Shown here piece after piece: positions 35,233 to 47,439 of a stretch of 64,000 bases of DNA. The notes beneath the pieces are model-generated. The model was not told where the DNA came from. It was given only the letters and a program-made list of their open reading frames with translations, and searched no databases. Made by a program: the position numbers and the translations under genes. The stretch is from Asterias amurensis (lineage: Eukaryota; Echinodermata; Asteroidea; Forcipulatida; Asteriidae): NCBI RefSeq assembly GCF_032118995.1, contig NC_092655.1, positions 11,275,917 through 11,339,916 of the forward strand. The letters run 5' to 3'. Numbering within the stretch: position 1 is the first letter of the stretch; the number at the start of each line of letters is the position of its first letter.

Positions 35233-38200
35233 ATGGAGGCTACATTTCAGCCAGTGTTTGACGCGCTCCATAAAGTTGCAGACATCGCAGACTATTTATT
35301 GGTGTCGCAAGACCTACAACCTCGTCATGTTAAGCCACCGACGAAGAAACCTGGTAAGCATTTTTATTTAATTTTGTTTGCGTTATTTAAAAAAAAATTG
35401 TCACTTTACTTTGGTTTAACTCTTAGACCGATGTATGACCAATGATTTTCCATTTTACAAAAATATTTTTTTACATCTATAAAACAAAATGGTGAATGAA
35501 CTTAAGTATACTTTTTTGTTTACTTTGAACAATATGTTATTTAAATTGTGCAGAACTTTCCTGGACTCCTCTACATCCCCTCGATGACAGCAATCCCACC
35601 ATCAGCACAGGGTGCAGCAATGGTCGGCAGCTACTCGGCAGGGTTCATCCAAGACGGAGGAGCAAGGTACATGTAATGTATTGCTTAATTTTGTCCCTTC
35701 CAATATTCTGTTTCAGGTGTGTGACAAAAACATCGTCAATTTGGGGGGGGGGGGGGGCAGAAAAATACTTTTGTTTTAACAGGCTCCTTTCAAAATGTTG
35801 AGAACAAAAATTGTTACCCAAATGATGATATAACACCCCACGCAAACTTTGAAAACAAAATCATTATTTTACTTTTCAACCTGGGTTATTGAACATTTCT
35901 GAATTTTTTCCCCCTCAATATCAGAGAAACTTTTTGTTTAAAAGTTGTTGGTAGTTTTTGAACGGTTATAAATTCTCTTTGCAATATCATTTGTTTCGTT
36001 GTTTTGGTATTGGACATTATTGGTCAATAACTGTGGTTTTTTTGTGTTTTTTTTTGGGGGGGGGTTTATTTGGGGGGGGGGGCGTTACAGCCTATGCCCA
36101 ACTAGTTCCAGAATATTTTACACTTTTTCTCAAAAGACAATATTAAGTAATTTTTTTTCTTTATTCTCATTTTAGAAGACACCACACCCTACCTCGCTGA
36201 AGATGTCACCCCACCTACATCAGATGCGGTGCAGGGAGGAGAGGAATCGTCTGCTGGCAATGAAGGTGACTAGGCCTGGGCGAATAATTTGAATATCCGG
36301 TTAATGGCGAATAGGTTTTCCTATCCGTAACAGCGAATGCCTTTTTTTTCTTAACCGGATATCCGCATAGGGCGCGAATATCTATTTACGAACGGATAAT
36401 TCTATAATTACAACCAAGTAACCGGATATTCTTTAATATCCGAATATCCGCGGACGTCGGGCGACAACTGATATGAATTGTTTTGTCTGAATCCTTATGA
36501 AACTTCTATTAAAACAGCATAAAAAAACGAACAGCGCCCTGTGGTATTTAACTATGCTCACCTCCGTGAAGAGTTAAAACAATGACATTTCTGACGTAAT
36601 TTGTTCAAAGGTTACAAAAGTTTTCCTTCACGTAGAGTCAATCACGATCAAAAGAAAAAGCAAATCGCCATCTTTAAATTAGATCCGGTCATTTTTATGA
36701 ATGAACTGAGTGACACTGGTCTAAAACTAATATCAATCCGCCCATAACATCTCATTCACAAACGAACAGCGCCCTGTGATATTTTTTCACAGGACTCGGG
36801 AAAGTACTGAGTATACAGTGCTAACACACATCGGTGTATGGGTAAAAACCAAAATTAATATTTTTTATCCCCGATGCAAATTTAACATCTATTATATCGT
36901 TGCGGTACCCGCTGCCAAAACATAGGATTCGAACTGCCTCTAGCTGCCAGGCAACCTCGGTAGTCTAGTTGGTAAGATACTGCTCTAGAATTGCAAGGGT
37001 TGTGGGTTCGAATCCCACCCGAATAACATGCCTGTGATATTTTTTCACAGGACTCGGGAAAGTACTGAGCATACAGTGCTAACACACATGGGTGTATGGG
37101 TAAAAACCAAAATTAATATTCTTTATCCCCGATGCAAATTTAACATCTATTATATCGTTGCGGTACCCGCTGCCAAAACATAGGATTCCAACTGCCTCTA
37201 GCTGCCAGGCAACCTCAGTAGTCTAGGTGGTAAGACATTGCTCTAGAATTGCAAGGGTCGTGGGTTCGAATCCCACCCGAGTAACATGCCTGTGGTATTT
37301 TTTCACAGGACTCGGGGAAAGTACTGAGTATACAGTGCTAACACACATCGGTTGATGGGTAAAAACCAAAATTAATATTCTTTATCCCCGATGCAAATTT
37401 AAATTGCGCTGCAACACCCGTGACCCCCAAAAGTTCACGAATGATTTGCTGTCGTGTTTGTTTATTGACGAATACATGGCAAATCATTCCTTAACTGGCA
37501 GCAAGGGGGTCACTCAAGACGAAACGAAAAAGAAGACTGCCCTGGAGGGAGAAGTAGTTAATGCTATTATAGGTAAGTGGCTAAAAAGAAACTGAGAAAT
37601 TCAACCTTGATCTTGCAAAGAATTTCAAGATTACTTGGGGAATATTAAAGATCGAGAGTGAAAAAAAGCAAAAACAATGAAGTGATGCAAACGTGTTTTG
37701 CATGTACCAAATACGACAATGCATTCACATGTTAGTCTTAACTAAGAAGGCATTGTATTACTTCATGCAGAGTGACACAAAATTGAATGGCCCCACCAAA
37801 AAAACATAAATCACATGTTATTTACAACATGAGTGAGTTCACTGCCAAATCATAATTGCCTCAGCCAGTTGAAATTTGATTAGTTGAAATCCAATCACAC
37901 AGGGTTGTGTTACGATCCAAAAAAAACTCCAAACTATCCGTGAATATAAATCACTCAAAAAGCCTGAATTTCCTCAGATGCAGGCCCCAAAACACCGAAG
38001 GGCCCCAAAACACCAAACTGTAGATTAAGTTCGAAAATGTCTTTTCCGGAATCTAATAAAGCTCTTTAACTGCACTCGGTCTAACGCGAACTCTATCACA
38101 AGCTCTTCCAACGAGTTGAATCACAATCACAGAAGTCGTAGCTTCAACCAGTCTTGCGTCTTTGTGTCCTATCGAAAATAGTTCAGCCCGTATTTGTGTG

Positions 38201-38705
38201 TAGTTTTTTAGAAAGTACTACACTAGATCATTCTAGATCCTTCATAACAGATAGGCGCCGCCCACAATAGGTCAACGGACTTACACACATAGAATGATTG
38301 ACAGCGTGTGCACATGCATTACGTAGGCTCTCATAACAGTTGTTACTACGGTAGTAACGTAGGAGTCGATTGTTGTTGGAATTTCCAGCCAGTTACAGTT
38401 CTCTGTAATAGTTGATGGTGCCCAACCCTACTCTGGCTAACAATACTATTATCTCTGAATTAATCATCCCCTAACTAACTGTCAATCCCCTTTGAAAATG
38501 CACTGAGAACAGTTGGAGATGTAATTTTGTGCTGTGAAAAAGTGAATATTGCACTAAGTATTTCTTTGTTTTCTCTCCAATTCTTAAAATAGAAAGTGTC
38601 CGTTCCCGCTTCATGGATCGGAGACCGAGTGACATCAAAATGTATCTCCGGGCCAAGCTAAATAACGTTTCCAACCGCTTTAAGAAGCAAAGGGCAAACA
38701 TGTAG
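35233..38705 (+). CDS. BEN-domain protein
   Basis: Exons: 35226-35353 (ATG at 35233), 35554-35666, 36176-36265, about 37404-37572 and 38593-38705 (TAG), with agreeing phases at the four borders that can be judged. The N-terminus reads 'MEATFQPVFDALHKVADIAD'. The fourth and fifth exons carry a BEN domain: 'DPQKFTNDLLSCLFIDEYMA', 'HSLTGSKGVTQDE', 'KKKTALEGEVVNAII', then 'ESVRSRFMDRRPSDIKMYLR' and a basic C-terminus. BEN domains bind DNA and take part in transcription or chromatin regulation, and also occur in some viral and transposon-linked proteins. The 5' border of exon 4 is unclear because a tandem repeat abuts it at about 37400. An acceptor-like AG at 37432-37433 would keep phase but cuts into the domain. 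Confidence 0.75.
36268..36500. repeat. AT-rich 'gaatatccgg' repeat in BEN intron
   Basis: Several direct and inverted short copies of 'gaatatccg/cggatattc' (for example 36293, 36353, 36421, 36440, 36444) follow 'ctaggcctgggcgaata'. This is typical of non-autonomous element ends, but I cannot delimit an element. Confidence 0.4.
36773..37400 (+). repeat. 258-bp tandem repeat carrying tRNA-like units
   Basis: Copies start at 36773, 37031 and 37289 ('cctgtgatattttttcacagg' and variants), exactly 258 bp apart. The third is cut after 'gatgcaaatttaa' at about 37400. Each full unit contains a tRNA-like segment (36954-37025 and 37212-37283) with pairing D-arm (gtct/agac), T-arm ('gtggg ttcgaat cccac') and a partly pairing acceptor (acctcgg/ccgagta). 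The anticodon-like triplet is AGA but there is no long variable arm, so it is not a normal tRNA-Ser. It lies in the BEN gene, between exons 3 and 4, same strand. Confidence 0.8.
37573..38592 (+). other. Intron between the BEN exons
   Basis: It is bounded by 'ATAG|gtaagt' and 'cttaaaatag|AAAG'. No other gene is seen inside. Confidence 0.6.
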
Positions 38706-38872
38706 ATGGTGAACATTGTTTGTCTTTTGTTTTTTTTGTTTTCTAGTTGCAAGGCTAACAGCCACAACCATATTATAACTTTGAGTACTTTTGCAATTTC
38801 TTCTTCTTCTCCCATGTACAGACTAGAAAACTTCACAGTTTACTTAGACCAATAGAAGAAGAAAAAAAATCT

Positions 38873-39232
38873 GATTGTTTCAAACCAAAGATTTCAACTA
38901 CTTGTAATTATTATGGTTTCCAGCAAAATGTAAGCATTGGATTTGATGAATTTTAACGATGTGTATTCTAAAAACATTTTAAGCAGCTCAGGTTATTTCA
39001 AACCAAAGATTTCAACTACTTGTAATTATTATGGTTTCCAGCCAAATGTGAACATCGGAATTGATGAATTTTAACGATGTGTATTCGTACAAGCATTTTA
39101 AGCAGTTGAGATTATTGCAAAACAAAAATTAACACTGTGTGACATTATGTTGTTGTTTTTTAAATTTGAATATCGGATTGATTAGACGTTTTATGATGTT
39201 TTTGAAAGCATTTTAAGTAGCTGAGGTTTTTT
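38873..39232. repeat. Three tandem copies of an about 120-bp unit
   Basis: 'tttcaaaccaaagatttcaa', 'tacttgtaattattatggtt', 'gatgaattttaacgatgtgt' and 'cattttaagcag' occur at about 38876-38992 and 38996-39112. A diverged third copy follows to about 39232 ('gattagacgttttatgatgt', 'cattttaagtagctgagg'). It lies just after the BEN stop codon, so it may be in the 3' UTR. Confidence 0.75.
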
Positions 39233-40415
39233 CAAAAAAATGACTAAAATTCAGTGCTATTTTTGGCTCTCTGAGAAATGTCAGTCGGTTATCACATAAA
39301 CAAAAACTCATGTTATTTAATAAGAGTGGACGATAGACAGTTTTGTAATTAAAATTAACTGAAGATCTTAAGTTTTCAAAACAGAAGGATTGTAATGAAA
39401 AAGATCTTCTTAAAACCAATGATACATAAATCTGGTTACTAAAAAACCCTGTCCCATTGTATCATTAATAATTGTTGGCTCTTTAGTCTACAGTTTTGTT
39501 GTCAGCATTATAAAATGCTTTCCTTTATGTTGGGACAATCATGCATGGGGTCTGTGAATTGAAACATTTAAACTGTAAAAGTCCAAACATTGATTTAGCA
39601 TGTGGTCGAAGTTTGATTATGCAATCCAAATGTCATACAGCTAACCTGGAGTATGACCTTAGACTTAAACCTAGGAAAGATTTTAGTCTTGTTTTGATTC
39701 TCAAAAAACGCAATAATAATATTGTACTTATTACTATCTTTTGCATTCATTTTTAAAACTATTTTTTCCAATGTATGACTCTCATAGTATGCATTTACAT
39801 AAAAGCATAGAGCAAATAGGAAAGTGTGTTCGTACTTTAACTGTTGTTGCAGTTAAGTCTATACTGCAAATAAACTTTGAAACAAGTGTATTAAAAGTGT
39901 TTTTGTGTGAATTTTTCTTGTAGAAGAATTGCAGTTTTTGTAAACTATAAATGTCGCTAATATTGCTGTAAAAAATACTTTAAAAATGTAGTTGATCTGT
40001 ATTATTATGGTGCTTTTATAACACTTACATCATAAATATAATACAATTAAAATGCACTAAAATCGCTTTCACGATGAGACTCGGTTTTAATACGCTTGCA
40101 CTACACAAACACTACAGTAAGGTCCTCCACCCAAAACTATTTTTCCTATATTAATAGTGTATTGAAACTGAATTATTGAAACAGTTTTATTGTAATAAAA
40201 CTTTGTGATCACTTCAGAAAAAAGACTATAACAAGTGTGAAAAACTACAACAAAAAGTATTAAAAATACAATAAAACTGGGGTCACACTGTAGTTATACT
40301 AATAGTATAACTACAGTAAATAATGTGATGGTCAAGGGAAAACATTGAAGAAAAAAAAGTAATTATAAAGTTTAATTGAAGTTTATTGTAGTTTTAGCAT
40401 ACTAAACCTAAGACA
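39233..40415. other. AT-rich, no recognised gene
   Basis: Short frames only. It may include 3' UTR of the BEN gene, but no polyadenylation site can be chosen. Confidence 0.45.
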
Positions 40416-40418
40416 AAT

Positions 40419-40800
40419 TTCCCGAAGCGGCAAGCACGGTCCAGCAGAATGTTTACGTTGATGATATCCTCGAGTCTGTGCCAACACTAGACAAAGCCCG
40501 GATCCATGCACAGGAGATTGACCAATTAATCAAGCCAGAAAATTTCTAGTTAAAGAAATGGGTGTTCTCTGGAGGACTCGACAAAGATGATGAAGAGTGG
40601 CCTAGCAAGGAAAACAGTGAGAAGGTTCTTGGCATTTCATGGGACCCAAAGAGAGATGTTTTCCACTTCATCACACGGATCAATTTCGCCCAAAAGAAGA
40701 TTAAGATATACCATCCGTATTCACCAAGAGAATGTGCCTGAGCCAAGTCAACGGAATATATGATCTACTAGGATTGGTCATCAAGGCAAAAACTCCTTCA
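40419..40800 (+). pseudogene. BEL/Pao retrotransposon pol fragment (RT palm)
   Basis: The frame reads through the reverse-transcriptase active-site motif YVDD (about 40453-40467, 'NVYVDDILESVPT') and the expected downstream 'LKKWVFSGG', 'EKVLGISWDPKRDVFHF', with a TAG at 40547-40549. A frame change follows, then the family hallmark 'LSQVNGIYDLLGL'. This is the order of the BEL/Pao palm-thumb region. Only about 125 residues remain, with no LTRs, gag, integrase or RNase H seen nearby, so it is an old fragment. Confidence 0.85.
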
Positions 40801-41144
40801 ATATCCTCATTGCTGAAGTGTATGACAAAGAAGGATTTGGGTTGTTAGTGATCTGCAGCACAGGAGGATTTTGAAGGCTTTAGAAAACTATGAGTTTGTA
40901 TGAGGATAAGATTAAGAAGGACTTGGACTATTAGGCTATTTTTATAAAGGAGGATTTTTAAGGTATTAGGTCTCATGTAGCTTGGCCAAAATAGGATTGT
41001 GATGGTTTTGGGCTCTTACCATTGGAGACCTATTATTTTGTTTGGCAACTGAAATTTTCTTTGTTAAAAGTCATTGTTTTAGGGTTCACAGGCATAGGGT
41101 GTTCATAGTATACCACATAGGCTTTGTAAACACACCATTCATGC

Positions 41145-42070
41145 CATTGGAATCTTTGGAATTTCTCAAGGGCAATATGCTCACACTGTCTACCTGTCAT
41201 CAAGGCTGGCATGACCCAGATATCCACACCCTCACCCGCAAGATACCGGACGACATCACTGCCCGAAGAGTAGCCAAGATAATTGCTGCCCCCCCCCCTC
41301 AGGTATGTATTTTCCCTGTACCTTTCATCAGATGCTGTCATTACATTGTACTGTATGTTGTATTTTGGAAGTTGTAACAATTTTTCCATCTTTATGTGTG
41401 TGACTACACAAAGTACATGGGCGGAGTGGACAGAAGTGATCAACTCCGTGCCTATCACACATGTTCCCGCAAATCACAATATTGGTGGAAGAAGATACTA
41501 TACTTCATAGTAGATATCGCCAGGGTCAACGCCTACATAACGTACAAGCAGCATCACCATATCGATGCTCAGTCCAATGAGGACAGTGATGTCAGTGATG
41601 TGCCAGCACCTTTAAAGGCCCTTACACACAGCCAATTCGTCCTGTCTTTGGCCATGGACTTCATTGATGGCTACGCCGACGGCTCAAGCCACCGCCAGAG
41701 CAAGGCATCGCTACCCGTCGCTCAACACAACATAGGTGGCCACACCTCATCAAAGATGCCAGGGCTCTACCCCAAACGGTGCAGATGGTGCATCAGCAAC
41801 AACGGGGTCGCATCATCAGGACGATTCAAGACAACGAAATTTGGATGCAAGCAGTGCAGTCCTGGAGCTTGCTTCATCAAGTTTCATGAGCATGCCAGCA
41901 AGCCAGCGACCCACTCCACCTCCGCAGTAGACTCCAGCACTTCTAATGAGCGCTCCAAGCAGAAGAAACGAAGGAAGACAGATAAGAGAGAGAAGAGGAA
42001 AAAGAAGAGTCGGGGAGAGAAGAAACACAGGATGGAAAAAGAGAAGGAGAAAGAGACGGATACCAGATAG
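41145..42070 (+). pseudogene. piggyBac-type transposase, C-terminal half
   Basis: The frame from about 41396 to 42070 reads 'DYTKYMGGVDRSDQLRAYHT', 'KSQYWWKKILYFIVDIARVN', a linker, and a Cys/His-rich C-terminus ('CRWCISNNG', 'FGCKQCSPGACFIKFHEHA') followed by a Lys/Arg/Glu-rich tail to TAG. 'YxxxMGGVDxxDQ' with the conserved Asp residues is diagnostic of DDE_Tnp_1_7 (piggyBac/PGBD) transposases. Just upstream (41145-41302) another frame reads 'LTLSTCHQGWHDPDIHTLTR', the preceding part of the fold, separated by about 95 bases without a proper acceptor. The N-terminal catalytic half is missing. An A(23) run at 42281-42303 follows 200 bp after the stop. No terminal inverted repeats or TTAA target sites were identified. 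Confidence 0.85.
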
Positions 42071-42303
42071 AAGGCCAAGAGCAAGAAGTACGAGGAGAAG
42101 AGCAAGAGGAGAAAAAAGAAGCTCCAACCTGTAAATAAAAGAAGTAAAAAAAGAAGAAGTCCCCCACTGTACATAAAAAGAAGCCGAGAGCAAGAAAAAG
42201 TAGAACGAGAGAGGAGAAAAAGAGAATCTCTGACCTGTAAATAAAAGAAGCCTCCCACTGTACAAACAAACCCCCCACCAAAAAAAAAAAAAAAAAAAAA
42301 AAA

Positions 42304-44740
42304 GGCAATGATGACATCAGGATATTTTTCAATCTGAGTGGGCGATGAACTTATGGTACGGACTCCACCCTAAAATATCTGTTGACTGAGCCAACAAAAG
42401 AACAAAAAGAACCTATTCAAAATGGCGCAAATATCAAATATAATACACCAAGGGCCCCAACAAAGTCCTAAACTAAATCATAAACACATAAGGATTTAGA
42501 AGGATTTGGGATAGTATGTTCATTTACAATAAGGAGAAGGATATTGAAGGATTTGGACACTTAAGGTTTACGACAACTTCAAACTGAAGGATATTGAAGG
42601 ATTTGGGCAGTATGTTTCTGAAGGGTTTGGTCTGGGTTAGGGCTAAAGGAAGATGTGGGGGATACAACTTGACTGAGATGATCCGATGCCCGAAAGCGCA
42701 TATGAAGAACTTTGGCCCCGTTTTGAGCAGATAATCCCTCACGCTGTGTGTGAGCTGACTGTGTAACGGATTGAGTGCACAGCCAGGAATGGGACAATTC
42801 ATTTAGATTTTAGGGGATCAAACTTCTAGACTTTGTAAGAAGTGGCAGGAAAGCACAAGGTTTATTTAAAACAAAACATTGCAGTTAGTAGGAGTAATAA
42901 ATCATTTCATTTAAAGTCGCATATGTAGAGTAGATTACAGTTATTATACAGAAATATTGAACATAGTTTACATAAACAGTGACAAAAATTGTTTAATCTT
43001 ACACAACAAACTCGATTCGTCAAGATATTTCTGTACACCATTTAACAAAAAAAGGACATGGGACCCTTCTACTAATGTGTTGAATGATAATTTTATGTAG
43101 TCCCATATTTTTTGGAACTTTTTTAACGAAGTATTAGCATTTTTGGCATGCCCACCACATATTCTGCAAAAAACACCCCTATTAACTAAATGTAGTAATC
43201 CAGCCACGTAGAGTGATTTCCGAGTCGAAGAAAAGCACAAAATTCCACGATTCAAATATACCTTTGGACATTAAAAACGCTACATTGTTGAACCGAAATG
43301 CTTCTTAGATATAAATTTATTGTTGAGGCATAAAGATCGATGGATTAAAACAGCAAAAAGCTTTGCCAAACGACGTATTCCGCTTCCGATTAAACGATGT
43401 TTGTGCTTCGCGCGGTTTGAAGAGGTCTAGCTTTCCGCCACATAACGCACTACCCATATGGCTCGTAGTCCAGACTCTGGTGGTGGAAGCTCTCCAACGG
43501 ACTTCATGATTTGACACAAAAAGTGCCCCTTTTTGCAGTCCACCAATCACAAAACATGTTACATGGATGGAAAGCTTAATATTGTCTAGTTTCATAAACC
43601 ATGCGACTTCTGGTGGTGCGAGATTGCTAGCGAGTTTGCCGTTGAATTTAGTGGGACAACCCCTGCAAAAAATGACGAAATGTGGTGTGACCTCCATAGG
43701 AAACTGATTATTTTAGTCAAAATGCATTTTTATCAACCCAAAAGTGCCCCTCTTTACTGGCTCTTGTTTATATAAAAAGTGTACTGTTTCGAAAGAGGAA
43801 TATATATACTATACGATGCCGAGCGACTTTGTAAGTTTAACAAAATCACTTTTCTTAAACTGATGAAAATGTCTCCCGAGTGTGTGAATTTGAGGGGGAT
43901 TTCCCGTGTTGAACGGGTCGCCGTGAAATGCGTTGAGCAGATGCACACTAGTTCTTCATATGTTTGAAGTTCAAGAGTGATGCACTTTGACCTATTGTTT
44001 AAATCGTGTGAAGAAATATCGGTACACTATTGAGTCCTGCTATTAATGCTGCACAACTTTTGCGACGATCGTAGTACGTAACCCACCCTCTCCAACTAAA
44101 AATCATAGGTTCAAAAACAATCAATCTTCCATGATGGGTAAAAAAAAACTTCACTTGAGTAAAAATATTGTGCCACGATGATGCCCAATCAAACAACTTT
44201 ATTCATGATGGGGTTTTCACAATAAGGGGAATCAATTGTAATACAAGTTATTTAAGCACCATCCTAGCATACCAAAAACTAGCAGCACAGATTGATGTTT
44301 GGAACATTGTTTTGGCAAAGGTTATTTAAAAAGCACAGCTAATAGATTTTAAGCTCTGTGCTGCTGAAAAGCCCTGGAGGGTGTGAGATCTTATCTGCCA
44401 AACCGCAGAAAGCTCAGCAGGGGAGTATAAACAAAGACCAGGACAGAGTGGCCCACCACTGGGAGACAGCTGACCGGAATGAAACTAAATAACAATTCAT
44501 CCCGCCTAGAAAACCACGACCAGAGCAGACATCCCTGAATATTCCCGGGGATAGTTTTGACAAGGTGCCTAAGACATTTTGAATGGAATTGACAGTGTAT
44601 GCTCTTCATACGAAACACTATATTGTGGTAAAAAAACAAAAACAAAAATTTGGCTGTAGTATTAACTGATGTCATTACATGTAAGTAGTAAAATCTGTAT
44701 GAAATGTAATGTCCGTAACGTAAAATTGCCTTTAATTAAT
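42304..44740. other. No firmly supported gene
   Basis: The phrase 'gaaggatattgaaggatttg' recurs at 42536 and 42592, a weak short repeat. An ATG-initiated 126-codon minus-strand frame (43317-43697, 'MEVTPHFVIFCRGCPTKFNG') and a plus-strand frame at 43779-43967 are open but show no domain and no splice evidence. Nothing else is recognised. Confidence 0.4.
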
Positions 44741-44749
44741 ACCAGGGTT

Positions 44750-46060
44750 TTGCACAACATGAGGTTGTCTGATAGAGGGTGTTAAGCATTTCGCATGAGA
44801 CAAAAGATGTTTTACCAATTGATGTGTCTTAGCAGGATTGAACAACACTTATTCCTTGAATTTAAGAATATGTTGCTACTGGATCAACAATCATATCCGA
44901 CTGCTGGAAGGCATATAACAATTGTTGATCATGGTTCCACTTTGGAAAACACAACACAGGTACCACAGGCAGCTCCGACCTCTCATAACACATTCAGTAA
45001 TGCTACCCATTGAACTGCACAAACATGTACAATACCAACATTTTGCACCTTAAACACGAGGTACATGTAGTCTGATATAGGTTGAAATTGAATTGTCCTG
45101 CAAGCCATGTTTTAAGTTAAGGAGTTCTAAGCCAATTTCATCTGGTCCCAGACTTTATTTTTAACGATAATTTTTTTTTGACCCTGTATCTGCTTAAAAC
45201 ATTACAAATTAGTTCTGCAAATTAATGAAAATTGGTGTCCTTATCTTTAATGACACACTCATTTAGCTATATTTAGCAAAACTAGCGTACCATTTATAGA
45301 TACTTCACTAGTCTAACATCCAAATGTTCCAGCAAGCAATTTCTTTGCATGTATGTTTGGCATCCTCATTCAGCCACACCTGGCCAAACTAGTACACCAC
45401 TACATTGCAGCAGGGAACCGGTGGTGTCCACCAATTGTGATGGGGTATGGTTACATATCCTGCCACAATAGGCACAGCTAAGTTCATGGCTGTGGCTTTG
45501 TTGTGGCTTAATGCATACTATGGGCAACCAACACTTCAACCCTTGTTTAAATGATGATTAAGCTAAAGCCACAGCCACTGATTCAGACCTTGGGTAGAAC
45601 CGGGAAGATTGATCTTAACTGCAAATCAATCGTAGTTGCATAGTACAATACAAATCACAATTGGTGATACTGACAATTTGTCTTGCGATGAATTGTATTG
45701 CTTTGTGAAATCAGCCCCAGGCCTGCCATTTCAGGATGTTGTGTATCACAACTACACATCCTTATGACTAGAGTGCCTGAAATAAGCATGGCAGTCTCAA
45801 TCAGCTTCATCTAGCTGAATTAGAACTACCACTTCAACACAGCAATATTGGTGCAGGTACATGTACAATGTATAATGGGTCTTTAGTGGAATGTTGAATC
45901 TTTCTTCGGGTTAACTCAATTGGCTACATCTAACCAAAATAGCTTACCAGGAAAGTGTCCCTTTTGCATTGTTAAACAATCTCATTCACTCCTGATATTT
46001 TGAATTCCTTGCTGGATTGATGCACTCAATGCAAAGCCAAGGTTACATGATTTAATAACA
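44750..46060. repeat. Dispersed non-coding repeat, copy 2
   Basis: A diverged direct copy of 1-2300: 'gaggttgtctgatagaggg', 'ctggaaggcatataa', 'ttctttgcatgtatgtttgg', 'cagccacacctggccaaact', 'agcatggcagtctcaatcag' appear in the same order as in copy 1, with deletions. No coding capacity. Confidence 0.65.
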
Positions 46061-46429
46061 AATATGTTTGAAGGAACTAGGGTGCTTAATCTGTCTACAT
46101 GTACATGCAGCTAACATATTAAACCATTTTTACAGTGTTTTAAATAGTATTCAATATAATCATTTCACACTCGTAAAAGAAATAAGATTCCGGCCAGTTT
46201 AAGTTAAACAGCAGATGAAATCTTTTAATTGAGAACACAAAGAATGTAGATGAGGTAATCTGTTGGGTGCGTTAGAAACTTTGTGATGCAGTTCCAAGAA
46301 GGCGGAAAGTAAAGATGAATTCAAATCTCTGTTAAAGCCTACCCTCATATCATCAGGAGTGAAGATTGACCTGAGCGCGCTAAACGAATCTCTCCAGTTT
46401 GTGTGCCATAAGCTTCCTAATGAGCAATA

Positions 46430-46963
46430 GTGGAGGCTACACAGGGATGCGAAACAACTGTCTTTGGCATTACTAACATCAACAACTGTCACGGTCTTAA
46501 AGGGAATATATTTCACAGTCTGCTGGACTTCTGGCCTATCACACTCTTCTACTTTGGGGATGACATACATGTACCCAATGTAGAGGCAACTATTGACCCC
46601 CAAAAGGACGGTTACAGGAATAAATGGGTGGAGAGGATGTTTGGGCATGGTCATAAAATATTTTCTATCTCCCACTCAAAATTTTAAGATGCTATTGTAC
46701 GCTGTCAAATTGAACCACTTACAAGTACAGGGTTCAACATCTTATCCGTCACAAAGCAGGAAAATGGTGCTTAAGATCCAAGGACTGGTGTATGCTCTAC
46801 ACTGCAACTGCCATTTGGAGGAATGCAATTCTTCTTAATGTGCCGCTTACCAACTATGTTGTTTGCATACCTCACGCAATTCAAGAATAATGGAACGCTC
46901 ACTGTGACTGATAATCAGCGCTATTCACTCACGAGTACAAGCTCTTTGCATGCAATACAATGA
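46430..46963 (+). pseudogene. Unrecognised coding remnant with two nonsense codons
   Basis: One plus-strand frame reads coherently for about 175 codons: 'ETTVFGITNINNCHGLKGNI', 'FHSLLDFWPITLFYFGDDIH', 'VEATIDPQKDGYRNKWVERM', a TAA at 46684-46686, 'DAIVRCQIEPLTSTGFNI', a second TAA at about 46771, 'DPRTGVCSTLQLPFGGMQFF', then 'TNDNQ'-like residues and TGA. The quality of the peptide across the stops shows former coding. A competing open frame of 158 codons on the minus strand (46199-46675) reads poorly and is taken as its shadow. I do not recognise the family. Confidence 0.45.
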
Positions 46964-47439
46964 CAAATGAAACCCTGTTTTCCTGTCTCTTATCTCTCTC
47001 ATTCTCACCCATGTATTGAGTCAATGACCTTATGGATCTAAAAAACCTGTCAGGGAACTGCTGTGTTCAAGCACTGTCAAATTGAAGTTAGAGTCATTTC
47101 ATAAACCAAATGATGCAATACGTACTTTTTCCGTCTAGTTCCAGGTTTGTACATATTTTTAATGACTCAAAACCCTGGTTGTATCAAAAAGCGCTGTATC
47201 ATCATCGCTTTATTTAAATTTCTTTATTGATAATTTTGACCTTTTCGTTTTTACTATTTTTAATTGTGTTGAATTTCGTTTCAGAATAACATCATTAGTA
47301 CCTGGTAGCGAAGGAATCAGATTACGCACAGTGAGACTACCAAACATTAGTCAACAACATCCATGCTCATGGATTCCACAGAAACAAGGATGAGAATTTT
47401 TGCATTCTGTAGAAAACAACGAGCTCAAACAACTTGCCC

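Noticed and set aside
36954..37283. Functional tRNA-Ser pair
   Set aside because: The anticodon-like AGA is present, but the long variable arm of tRNA-Ser is missing, the acceptor pairs only partly, and the units are embedded in a 258-bp tandem repeat.
41816..42332. Several long hydrophobic minus-strand frames (Phe/Leu/Ser-rich)
   Set aside because: They are shadows of the Lys/Arg/Glu-rich tail of the piggyBac transposase and the A-rich sequence behind it.
46199..46675. 158-codon minus-strand frame
   Set aside because: The plus strand reads a much more protein-like sequence over the same bases, so the minus frame is taken as its shadow.
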